In this document: one piece after another, positions 35,775-49,400 of the stretch
Numbering within the stretch: the first letter of the stretch is position 1
Layout of the letters: each line of letters begins with the position of its first letter
NCBI GenBank assembly: GCA_018398765.1
Contig: JAHBMJ010001856.1
Coordinates: 34,653-98,652, forward strand
Source of the DNA: Chromera velia
Taxonomy: Eukaryota > Sar > Chromeraceae
Direction: 5' to 3'
DNA length: 64,000 bases
Notes under the pieces: generated by a model
Seen by the model: only the letters and a program-made list of their open reading frames with translations
What the model was told of the DNA's origin: nothing
The model's database searches: none
Translations under genes and position numbers: made by a program

Positions 35775-38700
35775 TCTGTCTGTCTGTCTGTCTGTCTATA
35801 TGTTTCTCGGTCTGACGGTGTGTGTGTGCAACTGTGTGTGTGCACGTGTGTGTGTCTTCCTGCTTGCCTGCAGATATCGACGAGTGTGGAACATCAGCGC
35901 ACGACTGCGACACCCGAGCCGCGTGCACAAACACGAATGGGAGCTTCACCTGCGAATGCAACACCGGCTACGAGGACGTGCCCGGCCTTGGCGCTCCCTC
36001 AGGCACCTTCTGTCGGGGTGAGCAATTCCCCGAGCTACTGTGTGAAGCAGAACCTGTACAAATGAGTCTGTTTGCTTCAGTCGGGATTATGATTATTCAG
36101 TGCGATGCAGAACTGAACGCCTTCCTGGCCTTCCTCGAATGTTCCTTGGGCGCGCGACGTAGTTTGCTCATTTGTGTACTTTCTGCCTTTCTTGTACGTT
36201 TTCCCTTCCCTACCTGCTTGCCGCTCTGTCTCCCTGCCTGTCTCTTTGCCTCCCTGCCTCTTTACCTCCCTCCCTTCCCATCTGCCTGCGTGCGTGCGTG
36301 CGTGCAGACATCGATGAATGCACTGCGGGAAACGACACGTGCTCCAGCAACGGGACTTGCACGAACACCTTCGGCAGCTTCTCATGTGGATGCAACACTG
36401 GGTACAACTCGACTGACAGCGGGGTGACGTGCTTGGGTGAGTTGCATGGGGAACTAGTGGGATTATTGGTGGTGGTAGAGACTCTGTGGGGATTACTGGG
36501 AAGCAAATAGAAGAGACTTGCTTTCAACGGTGAAATCGAAAGGAGAATGAAAAGTGTCTGGAGGCGTCTTTCCAGTTGCGACTCTGTTGTGTTCCTTGGG
36601 ATCTGGACAGAAGAAAAAGAAGAGAGGAAGGCTGGGCGCTGCTCCTTTTTTCTTCGAATGTTGCGCGCACGGACTCTTCTGCATGTACCTAGCTGTCGAA
36701 AGAGGCGCGATGCTAAGGACAAGGACAGTGAAGCAACGAATTGTGTTACGCTCCTTTTTGACTCATCCTGGTCAGTCCTCATTCATCCCTTCATTCAGCA
36801 TTCACCCTGCTTCACGAGATCCCCCTCTACCGGAATTCATTTGGTTGACTTCGGTGTGCATGCAGACATCAACGAGTGTGCCAACGACACGATGACCAAC
36901 AACTGCGACGGGAACGCGACATGCACCAATGAGGTGGCATCGTTCACGTGCGCGTGTAATTCTGGATACGGTGCGTTGGCTGCCCTGTATTTGGCCTCTC
37001 TTTTCCAGCTCTGCTGTTCTATTCTAGCTCTGTTAAGGACTCTTCACATTTTGATCGAGCGGTCTTTCGCCCTTCAATGGTGGAAAGCATTCGTGTTCCG
37101 CAGCGCCTCAGGTGGTCAGGCAGTGAGTGTCGCAATTAATTTTGATAAACTTTAAAAGAGTGGAAGACAGAAAACGTGAATTCAAACGGAATACAACCCA
37201 AAGACCAAGAAAAGACACAAGAGAGGCGTATGGAAGAAGCTGACAAGGACCAACAAATTGAGTGATAAAACTCGCTAGCTGCAGATGCATTCAATGAGCC
37301 AGACGGTCAATTTGTTTCTCCTCGGATCGCTGTGCTGTTAATTGTGCAGGAGGTGACGGGACTTTTTGCCTGCGTGAGCCGCCCCTCTTCCCTCCCTCTC
37401 CTTTTGGTCTTCTGAAAAAACAAGCAAATCTCAAGACATGCGTCACTATTGCTGCAAGGAGAGGCAGCCTTGTGTCATTGGTGGATGAATCGATCTGAAG
37501 CAGTCTTTGTTTTGGTTGATGAGTCCCCCCCTTCGTTCCGGCTCCTTGGTTTTGCCTGCGTGCCTTCATTTGTTCTCAATCCCTTTCTCTTCCCCAAAAA
37601 CTTCATTCAGAGCATCTTCGTCATTTCTTTTCTGTGCGTAGCAGCGAACAGCAACCTGACGTAGGGGGGTCAATCGGGCTCTTCCCTTCCGTGCACTGCC
37701 GTCGCGATACCCTCCCCTTTGTCGAAACTTTCTATTCTTCTGCATCCCCCACTTGCTCGAATGCAGTCTCGTTCCAGGTTTCGTGTGGGTCGTCGTACGC
37801 AGTCTCCTTGAGCAACACAGGGTCTGTAGCTGCAGACGTGTGCGGAGTGGGGGCGGGGGAGTCTGCCACCTCCCTCAACTTCGACTGGGCCTCCGGACCC
37901 TGGACGGTCGGCAACCAGCAGTACCCTGTGAAAACCTTCAGGGTGTCCACCTGCTCGGCAGGCACAGGGTTCGACTCCCAGATCTCTGTGACCAACGTCA
38001 GCAACACGGCCTGCATGGGGTCACAGACAGACGACGGGAGCGCGACGTGCGCAGCGCGACCTGACGCCGCGACGGTCTCCTTCAACGGCACAGAGGGAGA
38101 ATTCTACACGGTGCGGGTGGCCGGAACGTCTGGGACCACAGGAAGCTTTGACCTCACGGCTTCTGCCTCCTGTGCGTGCGCTGATCCCGACTACACACTC
38201 GTCGGGGAGCTCTGCAGTCAGTCAGTCAGTCAGTCAGTCAGTCAGTTAGTCAGTCAGTCAGTCAGTCAGTCAGTCAGTCAGTCAGTCAGTCTGTGAGTCA
38301 GTTGGTTGGGGAATCAGTCAGGCAGTCGCTGAGGCAACTTTACATACCACATCTTGTTCCGCTCTCTGTTGCCAGAACTTCAAATTTCAATAAATGTGTG
38401 CTTAATGATTTGTGCGCCTTGATGGATGCAGATTACGATGAGTGCGCTCTGGGGGTGCATCGATGTGCGAGACGCACGGACTATTCGAACTACACGGCCG
38501 GGCTGACGGTGGCCACCGCGACATGTACAGACAGCATCGAGAGCTACTCGTGCAGCTGCGACCTGGGGTTTGAGGACTCCGGCGCTGCGATGGGACTCGG
38601 CGAGGCGGGGCTCTTCTGTGAAGGTGTGTACGTGCATGGGTGGGAGGAGATGAGTGTCGTTGCGGGTTCTCAGAGAGGAATCAGAGGTCTGTGTGAATTT

Positions 38701-41700
38701 AAAATCTCCACCACTGGAGACTACTCGCTGCTCTCCATGCGGTTATGGATTCAATTTTTCAATACTTGCATTGCAGCTGTGAGTTGCTCCGAGCAGCCCA
38801 CGTTCCCCTCAAACGGCCAGCTGTCGTTCACAGACCCTGTGTACACCTTCCAGACGCTGGCAGAGACGGCGTTCCAGTGCAACGACGGCTACGAGCTGAG
38901 CACCTCCACCTTCCTCCCTGCCGGGACGATGAACTGTATTGGGACTGCGCAGTCGGCATCGACTTGGCCGACAGTGACCGCGACTTGCGACGGTCTGTTT
39001 CTTTGTGTTGGTCATTCGTTTGTCAGTAGAAGCAAAAATTGTGGGATAAATGAATATGTCACACTCTTTCCAAGCCGCCCTCTTCGTGTGTGTAAGTGCA
39101 TGTGATTGGGGGAGAGACCTGCAGGCGCAAAGGAGAGGGCGGCTTCGATGGCTCCCTTCGAGTGGTAACAAACATACTTCTCTGTAGGTGCTTGTGCTTT
39201 TCTTCCTCTCTTCTCCTCTGCATGCCGTGAGTGAGTGAGTGAGTGAGTGCGTCGACTGATTGCAGCTGTCATGTGCGGAGGGCAGACTCCTGTGCAGCCT
39301 TACGGGGGCGTGATGAGTCCCTCCAGCCCTCCGAATGGGGTGAATTGGGTCACGGGGGACAGCGTCAGTTTCACGTGCAACGGGGGCTTCACCCTGGGGG
39401 GCGTCTCCTCCGTGACCTGTGAGGGCGTGGCGGGGACAACCGTGACGTCCGAGTGGCCGACACACACGAGTTTCTGCCAAGGTGTGCCCGCACACATAGA
39501 CCTTCTTCTCGTATCTCTGCCGAGCCAAACCGAGCCAACTCGTCTTCTGAAATCCGAGAAAAGCTGGCACGCATCTACCTGCATCCCCCTGAATACTTAT
39601 CCGTGCGCGTGATTTGGTGATTTAGGCATGCAGGGAAAGCATTGGTTGATGCGGTTCGCTGTCGATGGATACGTGTTGCTTCTTTGTCTGTTCGTGTTTC
39701 CGTTTGATGGATCTGATTGTCCTTCCGTATTTCTTTCTTTCTGCTCCGGCCCCGACCGGTGTACGCAAACGCCAGCCACCGACCATCCACCCACCTGTCC
39801 GGCTGCGTGCAGGAGTGCCGTGCTCGGGGATCGCTCCTTCGGCCCCGGTAGGCGGCACAATGACGCCCTCCTTGCCGCCCTATGACGGCGTCTCCTGGCT
39901 GGCTGGGGACTCGGTGACCTTCGCGTGCAACTCGCCCTTCCACACCTTCTCGGGGTCCGCCTCCAAGACCTGCGTGTACGACTCGGCCTCGGGCCTGGCT
40001 GCGTGGGACGAGACTGGCTACACCGACCCCGCCTGCGCCGGTCAGCTAACTCCGAAAACCACACTACAGAATACTACGCTTCAGTACACTTCAATCTCGC
40101 AGGCTGCCCAATCAGAAAAGCATTCTCTGAATAGGCCTGTCATTTCTCCTCGCACCTGGTCTCTTTCTCTGATGACGTCTGCCTGTCTGTCTGTGTGCAG
40201 ACTCGACGCCCCCGACGATCACGTGCATCGAGGTCGACTACGAGACAGACGCGCGGTCGTCCACCAGGCTGTTTGAGAGCGTCACCGACGTCTCGCAGAG
40301 CGTCGAATACTCAGACAGCGCGGCCATGGACCCCTCAGATCCCATCGCGTACTACAAGGAGGATGGCCTGACGCCCTACTCGTTCCCTCAGAGCTTCGAA
40401 TTCGGAAAGACAACTCTCATAGCAGAGGCAAAGGACCAGGCGGGAAACACAGCGCGGTGCACACTCGTCGTCAACATCATCGGTAAGCCCGCTTTCTGTC
40501 TCCACCTGAGCTCTGCTGCCTGCTTGTATGTCTATGTCTCCTTTGGTTGTCCCCCCGACTTATTCTTTCCTTGAAGCGCGTTTGCTACACGGAGTTGCGT
40601 GTCGCTGAGTGAATCTGAGCGAGTGACCGGCTGAGTAACACACATCTTTGAAGCTTTCCCTCCGCTCCCTGCACGCACTCACTCGATCACGCATGCATGC
40701 AGACACGGAGGCCCCGCGCATCCTCTGCCCGAACGGCGTCTTCACAAACCAAATCGAGGACCAGCTGCCCCAAATTTTCTACCCGGCAGAGCCTGTCGGA
40801 ATTGACAACGTCGACGGGGGGGACATCACGTCAGTCCGTCCGTCTGTCTGTCCGTCCGTCTGTCTGCCTGTCTGTCTGTCTGCCGGCCTGCCTGCCTGTC
40901 GAAGAACACGATCAGTGGTCATGTTTTTTCTCGACTCCTGTACCATCGATCTGTGTGAGCGTCCACATGCATGCAGGTACACCTACTCGAAGGACAGCGG
41001 GTCCACTTTCCCGGTGGGAAGCACCATCGTGAGTGTGACTGGAAGTGATTCCTCAGGCAACTCGGACACCTGCGAGTTCTCCGTGGCGGTCTCGGCATGT
41101 CCCGCCAACTCGAAGAGGGTGTCGGCAGGCACGAACTGCATATGCGAGTCAGTGAAATTATGTACGTGATTTCAGACCCATGATGTCAGGTTGCAAAGGA
41201 CAAGTGCAATCGAAGGGCAAGTCAGACGGATGATTGTATTGAGTGCGGACATAAGTCATCGAGTATGCAGGCAAGTGAGTACGCATGCTGCCGGCTTTGC
41301 TTTGCGTGCATGGAGGTCGGACAAGGACAGGAGTGGCAAAAGAGAAGGCGCAAATTTTCAGACATTGACGATGATCTCTCGGCGGGACTTGTGACCTCTA
41401 CTTGCTACGCATTAAAATGTCATTTCAGTCTGTGTGCATGTCATTCTGTTCAGAAGAGCACAAAATGTTCCGCATGCCTTCCCACCTGCATTCACCTTTC
41501 TTGCCCACTATTCAACCTGCCTGCACGACCGTCTCACCCACTCATTCAATTGCCATGCAGCGAGGGGTTCTGGCAGGACCTGACCACCCAGGAGGGCGGA
41601 GGTCTGAAGGCCGCCGGGTACTCCTCAACGATCTGCATCGACTGTGTCCAGAACGCCTGGAGCGCCAGGGGGCAGAACCACCCCTCTGCGTGCTTCTGCA

Positions 41701-43790
41701 AAGAGGGGTTCTACTTCGTCCCCGACGACTCGCAGCCCTCCGACACATACGCATACTGGACACAGGTGGGCAGTCAGCTGAGTCAAAGGACAGACACTGT
41801 GACACCTCACTCAGCTCAGACTACTTTGAAGCGAATTTCGGTGCATACCCGGACGACCGTGAGTCTCCGACGTTTCCTGAGTTTTCCCACCAGAGATTGG
41901 AAAGACTCCACAATGCCATCTCCCGTGTTTGTGTGTGCCTGTCCGAAAATAAATAGCACGCTCACCAGAACTGGCCTAGCTCTGAAAAGAGTTGACGAGG
42001 ATTGATTTCATGTCTGGGGGCCCCTTTTGTTTATCTCCCTTTCTCACGCCTCCTACTCGCCTCCCTCTGCCTTGTCCCCCAGGGCCGGTGCATGCCGTGT
42101 CCCGAGAACGCCGACTGCTTCGGAGAACTCCTCGGAGACGCCACCGCAAAGGATGCCACATCTGCGACTTTGCGGAGACTCCGATATCGAGAATCCTCAG
42201 AGGGCAGCGTGGGAAGCGACAGACAGGACACAACAATGAACGTGACCGACTCAGCGACGCCAATCACAGAGAGAGAGGCTGGATTGGAGGAGGATGCAGA
42301 GTCGGCTTTGCGGGCCCTCCAGACGTCAGACGCAAGCACGCCCAAACTCCAGACGTACTCAGTGGAGCAGCACTCCAGACCGCGACCACAGGACGGGTGT
42401 GTCAACTACGTATGACGGTTGCTTGTTTGCGTTTCGTAGATAGAGACAGAGGCAAGATCGAATGGACGTAGGTGTGCGAGAGAGCGAGGAATGGATTGAG
42501 TTTTCTTCGCTTCTTTCTCCAAAAGACGTGCATGCAGTGGGAGGGAGGGAGCGAAGCGCCGTGTGTGGGAAGAACCACTGACTGAAGAGAGAACCGCGAG
42601 ACATCACAGGCAGCAGCCGTATGACGAGAGAGACCCTTGTGTCTTCTTCCCTGCATTCGAAAATCTCCTTCTTTAATTTCCACACTCCTTCCTTCCTTCC
42701 TTCCTTCCTTCCTTCCCTCCTTCCCTCCCTCCTTCCTTCCTTCCTTCCTTCCTTTCCTCCTTCCTTCCTTCCTTCCTTCCTTCCTTCCCTCCCTCCTTCC
42801 TTCCTTCCTTCCTTCCTTCCCTCCCTCCTTCCTTCCTTCCTTCCTTCCCTCCTTCCTTCCTTCCTTCCCTCCTTCCTTCCTTCCTTCATTCCTTCCTTCC
42901 CTCCTTCCTTCCTTCCCTCCTTCCTTCCTTCCTTCCTTCCTTCCTTCCCTCCTTCCTTCCTTCCTTCCTTCCTTCCCTCCTTCCTTCCTTCCTTCTTTCC
43001 TTCCTTCCCTCCTTCGTTCCTTCCTTCCTTCCCTCCTTCCTTCCTTCCTTCCTTCCTTCCCTCCTTCCTTCCTTCCTTCATTCCTTCCTTCCTTCTCTCC
43101 TTCCTTCCTTCATTCCTTCCTTCCTTCTTTCCTTCCTTCCTTCCTTCCTTCCTTCCCTCCCTCCTTCCTTCCTTCCTTCCTTCCTTCCTTCCCTCCTTCC
43201 TTCCTTCCTTCCTTCCTTCCTTCCCTCCTTCCTTCCTTCCTTTCTTCCTTCCCTCCTTCCTTCCTTCCCTCCTTCCTCCCTTCCCTCCTTCCTTCCTTCC
43301 CTCCTTCCTTCCTTCCATCCTTCCTTCCCTCCCTCCCTCCTTCCTTCCTTCCTTCCTTCCTTCCCTCCTTCCTTCCTTCCTTCCTTCCTTCCCTCCCTCC
43401 TTCCTTCCTTCCTTCCTTCTTCCTTCCTTCCTTCATTCATTCATTCCCTCCTTCCTTCCTTCCTTCCTTCCTTCCTTCCCTCCTTCCTTCCTTCCTTCCT
43501 TCCTTCTCCCTGCAAATTCGATTGCCTCACATTGAATAAATGCAGCTTTGCCCTCATCAAGTCCTACCCTGATGCCATTGTGTTTGAGTGCGAGCTGGAG
43601 GAGGCGTGCGTTCAGACAGACAACCAGACAGTGTATCAAGGAGAAGAGGGCGGCGTCATTTGTGGAGACGGAATGAGAGGGGTCGGTCGGTCGGTCGATA
43701 TTAGTTTGGTCCTTCTGTATGTGTGTGAGTCAACTTGCCGCAGAGCGTCTACGCTTCCCCTACCGCCCTCCTTTCCTCTTGCCGGGACAT

Positions 43791-43839
<49 letters not shown>

Positions 43840-46367
43840 TGTGTGTGTACCTCCTTTTGTGCAGCCTGTGTGTAGCCAGTGCGAGAGTCTCCACCAGCAG
43901 CCCACGGACTTCCAGCTGTGCAGCAAGTGTCCGGAGATCGGCCTGAATGCGCTGAGTGCGGTCGCTCAGTTTCTGGGCCTTCAGATCTTCGTGCTGGGGT
44001 TCACAGCCATGAACGTGCGCACAGCCGACGAGGGGGTCCATATCATCGTGACCCGGAATCTGTTCAACTACATCGCCCTGATGGCGGTCTTCACAGAATT
44101 TGAGCTCGCGTCCATACAGCTGCCTGAGTGGGTCTCTCCAGAGATCGTCTTGCCCTTCGACGCAATGCCTGGGGCAGGGGACGTGCTGACCCTCTCGTGC
44201 ATCATGCAGCCGTTCATCCGACAGGCGGGATGGCAGGACAGTGACGAGGTGTTCATCATCGTCAATCTATTCACACAGGTACGTGGGTATGGGTACCGGT
44301 GTGTGCGGGCGTGCGTCGGTAGCAGTCAGCTCTTCTCGTCTCGTATCCTTCCCTTTCCTGTAGCTGCACTTCGGAAAGAGATGAAGACAGAAGCAGGGAA
44401 AGACAGACACAAAAAAAGGGAGAGGAAAGCAGACTCTCACTGAGGGAATCCATCTCTTCATTTCGTTTGATTATTTCCACAACACTGCAAATGGATGGAC
44501 TTCGTCTGCAGGCAAAACTCTTCTTCACGATCATTTTCTGCACCCTCGTTGGATTTCTTCTCGTGACAATCTTCCACTGCCGTGCGGAGACGAGAAGGAG
44601 GAAGGCAGAAGGGTTCAGGAGACGGCAAGCAAGGCACACAGCAGCTCTGGAGGTGGATGCAACAACGAGACGAGGCGCGAGCTCTGAAGAGGCAGAGAGG
44701 GGGGAAGGACAAGCAGAAGAGGGACCGGAGTATGTCGGTCTGACAGCAGCCGAGCTGAGGCAACTCAAACGGGAGGCAGACTATCAAATACAGAGCCAAA
44801 GAGTGATTAACATTTGGAGATACAACTTCAAATTTAAGAAGGGACGGCCGAAATGGATCACATTTTTCTCCAGTGTGATGAAGGACATGGTCCCTGTGTA
44901 CGTGATCTCGTACTTCTTCATGTTTGAAAACGTGATTGAAGACCTGATTGCCCTCGTCAAATGCGAGCCCCTAGCAGACGGGCTGCCGAGAGTGATGAGT
45001 GAGGCCCCGTCAGTCAGGTGTGACTCTCAGCTCTACCTCAAGTGGGTTGTCGTCACGTTGATTGTCATCACCGTTTTGGCCTTCGTCATCCCGACCGTTC
45101 TGGCAGTTATGATCTTGAGGGGCCAGAGGAAGATGGTGGGACTTGCAGCGAGGGAACTGCGGCCACAGTTCTACAGGACGTTCGGCTTCCTCATACAGGT
45201 CTGTCTGTCTGTACACGTGCGGGCAACCCTGGGCTCAGGCTGAGAAAGTATTTGTTTCAGATGGTCAACAAATTTCGTTCGAATGTCCCCAAAAACAGAC
45301 CGAAGGAAGAGTCCGAGCTAAAGAAACAAATCACGGCATGAATGCAGAGTGAATCTTCTCCCCGATGCAAACAAACAAACAATCAAAGAAACAAACAAAC
45401 CAACAAACAAAGAATCAAACAATCAATCAAACAAACAAACAAACAAACCAACCAACCAACAAACAAACAAACAAACAAACAATCAAAAAAAAAAAAAAAA
45501 TCAATCAAACAAACAAACCAACAAACAAACAAACAAACAAGCAAACAAACAATCAATCAATCAATCAAACAAACAAACAATCAAACAAAAAAACAAACAA
45601 ACAAACAATCAAACAAACAAACAGACAAACAAACAATCAAATGCAGGGACTGGAACCGGAGTATGCGTACTGGGAGATCATCACAATCGTTCGAAAGCTC
45701 GTCGTCTTGCTGGTCATCGCGTACTACCCTGGTCAGTGCGGACCGGAAAGCTCCGTAAGAAGAGTCAGAGGTGGAGAAGAGGGACGATCGTCATGAAAGA
45801 CAAACAACTGTGATATGCTCTAAACGCACTCACGAGAACAAGAGAATAGCCGCAAACAGTAAACGCAGTATTTTGTTTGATTTTCTTTGTGGCTGGTTTG
45901 CATTTGGAATGCTGCACGTCCCCATTTAGTCAGTTACTCTCTCTGTGTGTGTATATGTGTGTGTATGTGCGTGAGTGCTTCTGACTGACTGTCTTTGTCC
46001 CTGCAGGAGAGGACCCCAACATGCGTGTGTACTCCGTGGGCATTCTGGCCGTGTTTATTCTCGCCCTGCAGTACTACGTCCGTCCCTACGACAACCGGGA
46101 GAACTGCCTCCTCGACCGTCTGGAGGAACACGCCCTCTGCGTCTTCCTCTACACACTCGTCTGCTTCCAGGTATCGGCGTGCGTGAGTGCGTGAGAATGA
46201 ATTTCAAGTGGCTTTGGAGGTCGAGAGGAAAAAGTGGGAGGCAACAGCTGATTGTCATAAAAGGCAGCAGGCTACAAAATATCTTCAGCGCAACGACCGG
46301 CATCGAACGTACTGTAATCCAAAAGGATGTGAGAGGGCTCCGTCCGTCCGCCCGCCGTGTGTGTGTG

Positions 46368-46402
<35 letters not shown>

Positions 46403-49400
46403 CTGTGTATCTGTGTATCTAGGTGTTTGTGTATCTGCGTATCTGTGCCTGTGAGCCTGTGTGCGACAAAGGAAGAGATTATGTGTCCGTAAGGGTGCTT
46501 GTCAAAATGAGCACATTCACGTATGCATGCAGTTCCTCTACGTGGCTGGTCTGGCCCCTCTGACGAACCTGGCCTTTGCAATTATGATTTTTGGGATGAA
46601 CGTCGACTATCTCCGGAGGAACTTGATGATCATCCTGCTCGGCAACGCCAGAGAGGCATATGCATTCATCCTCCAGTACAAGCAGGCAGAGGACAAAGAA
46701 GCGATTGTCGGGTCCAGATTTGCGGTGCGCGTCGTTGACTGTGCCCTGCCGGTTGCCGACCGAGTTGCCCTCCCCGTGATGCGGTTCATCGCTCGACACA
46801 CAAATCTGTGGAGGGTGACGGTGCCGGAAGACAAACCGACGGACAACTTCATTTTGAGACTCCAAAATGCCGAAACCGAAGAGTTCCTCAACTTCCCTGC
46901 CCATAGAATTCCTGCACACGTCCTCTCGCTCTGGTCAATTCTTCAGGTCCGTCGGTCGGTCGGTCGGTCGGTCGGACCACTCTTTCTCGATTCAGCTTTT
47001 CGATATGCAAACATCCATCCTGCTGATTTGAAACACCATTTGAAGCAACCCGAGAGGTGTACACGAATGAAAACAGGCAACGCAGTAAATCCGGCCTTTT
47101 CGCGTTCGAGCCCCAGCATCCGCAAAGGAATACATATTCGGTTCTCTCATTTCTGGAGTCTCCCTGAAGGAATGAATGAAGGGATAGTGATGAATGAATG
47201 AACGAATCAACGAACGACCGAACGACTGAAAAACCGAATGAATGGGTGAGTGCAGGAAGTGACGGACTTCTGGTTGAAGGAGCAGGCGGACGGCGAAAGA
47301 GGAGAGCAGACGGCAATGTTGCAGTCAATCCAGGCTGTTCAGAGCCTTCAGAAACAGGGGGGAGGGAAAGGGAAAGGAAGTGGAGAAGCTAAGCTGCCTG
47401 CAGCGTCTCTCAAACGTTCACTCTCGCGCCAGAGTGGCGGTTCGCAGAAGGAAGGGAAGAAGCGCAAAAGAAAGGACAGACAAGAGACATTACCGCCCCC
47501 GGACATCCCCCTGCTGCCTTCACTCCAGGCCACCAAGATGCCGCTCTACTTCATGGAGTTTGCTGTCCGTTGGTCGATTGTGACCTACGAGCACTTGACT
47601 CACAACGACGAGTTGATCCGCTCAGCCGAGAACGTGAATGACCTCGACGAGCTTCTCCTCACCGCACAGCGGCTTCTCCGCCCCCGAAAAATGGGAAACT
47701 ACCCAAAGGGAAAAGACAAAGTCAACACCTCAAGGGGCCGGCGGGGGTCCATAGTGGATCTGCACAGAGAGGGGACACGCACTGACACAGAACGGCGGCT
47801 CTCTCTGGACGGCCCGGCTGTCCCAAAGAAGAGCTCAAGAAGAAGTACAGCAAAGACCGCGGTCTCATCAACCCGGGGGGGGAAGATGTCGAGAGTGGCA
47901 CCATCAGGGAAGGCCGAGGGGAGACGCGAGAGCGATGCGGGAAGCCTCCCAGAGTCCCTTCCCTCGCATTTCCGGGAAGAGGACAGAATCAGGAAAGAGC
48001 AGGAACAAACACAAGAGGGTGACAGTGCAGATCCTGCAAATGGCCGACAAAGTTCCACATCCTCTTTTCCCGTCCCCGCTCCATCTTCCCCGCAGGAGCC
48101 CCCCTCTGCCTTTCAGGGGGTGGTGTCTCGTCGTCGCCAGATGATCATTCAGGGACAGAGGGGGCAGTCACTGTGGCGGCCGCTGACAAGAAAGGAACTC
48201 ATCCTGGCTGCAAAGACGAGGCGGCTTCAGGCGCTTCCAGCCGCCGCACGGGGCCGTCTAGCAAAGACGATTTCTAAGGAGTCCCTCGACCTTGTGGGAG
48301 GTCATTTGGGGCAGCAGCAGGGAGTGGGGAAGGTAAGGAAGGGCTCAGACGTCGGTCTGAATGGGAAGAAGAAAACGAAGCTGAAGGGACTGTCTCCAGG
48401 AAACGTCCGACGGGGCAGTGCAGCGGAAGTCCTCGTGCCAGTCACAGAGGAGCAGTGGACGGAGCCAGAGACGGTGCCGTTGTTCCTTTTTGGACGCAAA
48501 GTCTCTGCCACCGGCCGCTCCTCGGGCTTTCCCTACGACACCGACGTCCTTGCGGTCAGTCGAACGGAGTAGGCGTGTACCAGGAAGGAAGAGACGTCAC
48601 AGTGCGCATAGAGTGACAGAATTGTTCAACAAAGAAATTTATTTTTTAGGGGAAGTCGTGGAAAGAAAAAGCAAATCACAGAGCAATTGTTTCTTCAGCT
48701 AGAGGGATCGATGAATGAACGAGCACGTTCGTTCCCTCCGATCAATTTGTTCTTCGCGGAGAACAACCATATTTCAAATGCAAATGATGATTGACGTCTA
48801 GTATGTCTACCTCATGCTCGCTCATGGCCTGCTTGCCTGGTTTGTATTATAGTATTGAGAGACGCTTGACAGCATGCTAACGTAAAAATTCTTTGACTCT
48901 CCGCAGGAAATCGGTGAAGCCTTCTTCAGAGGCGGATTGAACAGTGAATCGCTGGCTGAGGGTCTTCACATGGAACAACTGGAGTTCGGAGTGAGGAGAC
49001 TGAAAAAGATGCACCCTGCTGTGCTGGAATGGGTGCGTTGCTTTGCTTTGCTCGCCTGTATTTGTGTCTATCTGTCAGCCTGTCCTTTTCATTCTCGATC
49101 CATCTGTTTGTCTGTCTGTGCAGCTCGCTATCTGTCTTATTTCTCTTGCCGTCCCCCGCTAGAGCTCGTACCCTCCCAGTGTGATGACCTTTGTGTTGCA
49201 GACGTGAGCATCGGAGTTTTCAGTGGAACGTTCATCCTGAATTTGCTATTGCCAGTGAACTGCATGAACGACTGGTAAGTGAACGGACCTATTTCATCTC
49301 TCAAATTTGTCGATGCTTTGCAGCACTGGTTCGCGTTCCTTGCGGTGAAGAACAAGCTGGTGATGGCGAATTTCACTTCCTACTGGTTGAAGTTTCTGGC

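Larger units (their letters stand above)
30287..37373 (+). other. Giant gene: EGF and PAN/Apple modules, one per exon
   Basis: EGF exons: 30287-30409, 30715-30852, 31135-31275, 32818-32943, 33288-33422, 34531-34653, 34974-35117, 35358-35504, 35874-36017, 36308-36436, 36866-36970 plus 37350-37373. Most show the calcium-binding form [DN]-x-[DN]-E-C with C-T-N-T-x-G-S-F-x-C. PAN exons: 31680-31934, 32159-32365, 33531-33767, 33982-34191; each has the CQ-x-C-x5-C-x-F-F core ([18 protein letters not shown]) and a WxAxxGPKFC or SGPKDC end. All exons are phase 1-1, so any can be gained or lost without a frameshift. EGF and PAN modules bind proteins or carbohydrates at the surface. Confidence 0.85.

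Noticed and set aside
42621-43539. Frames of 300+ codons on both strands (PSFLPSFL / KEGRKEGG)
   Set aside because: They are translations of the TTCC microsatellite; every register is open because the repeat lacks stops.
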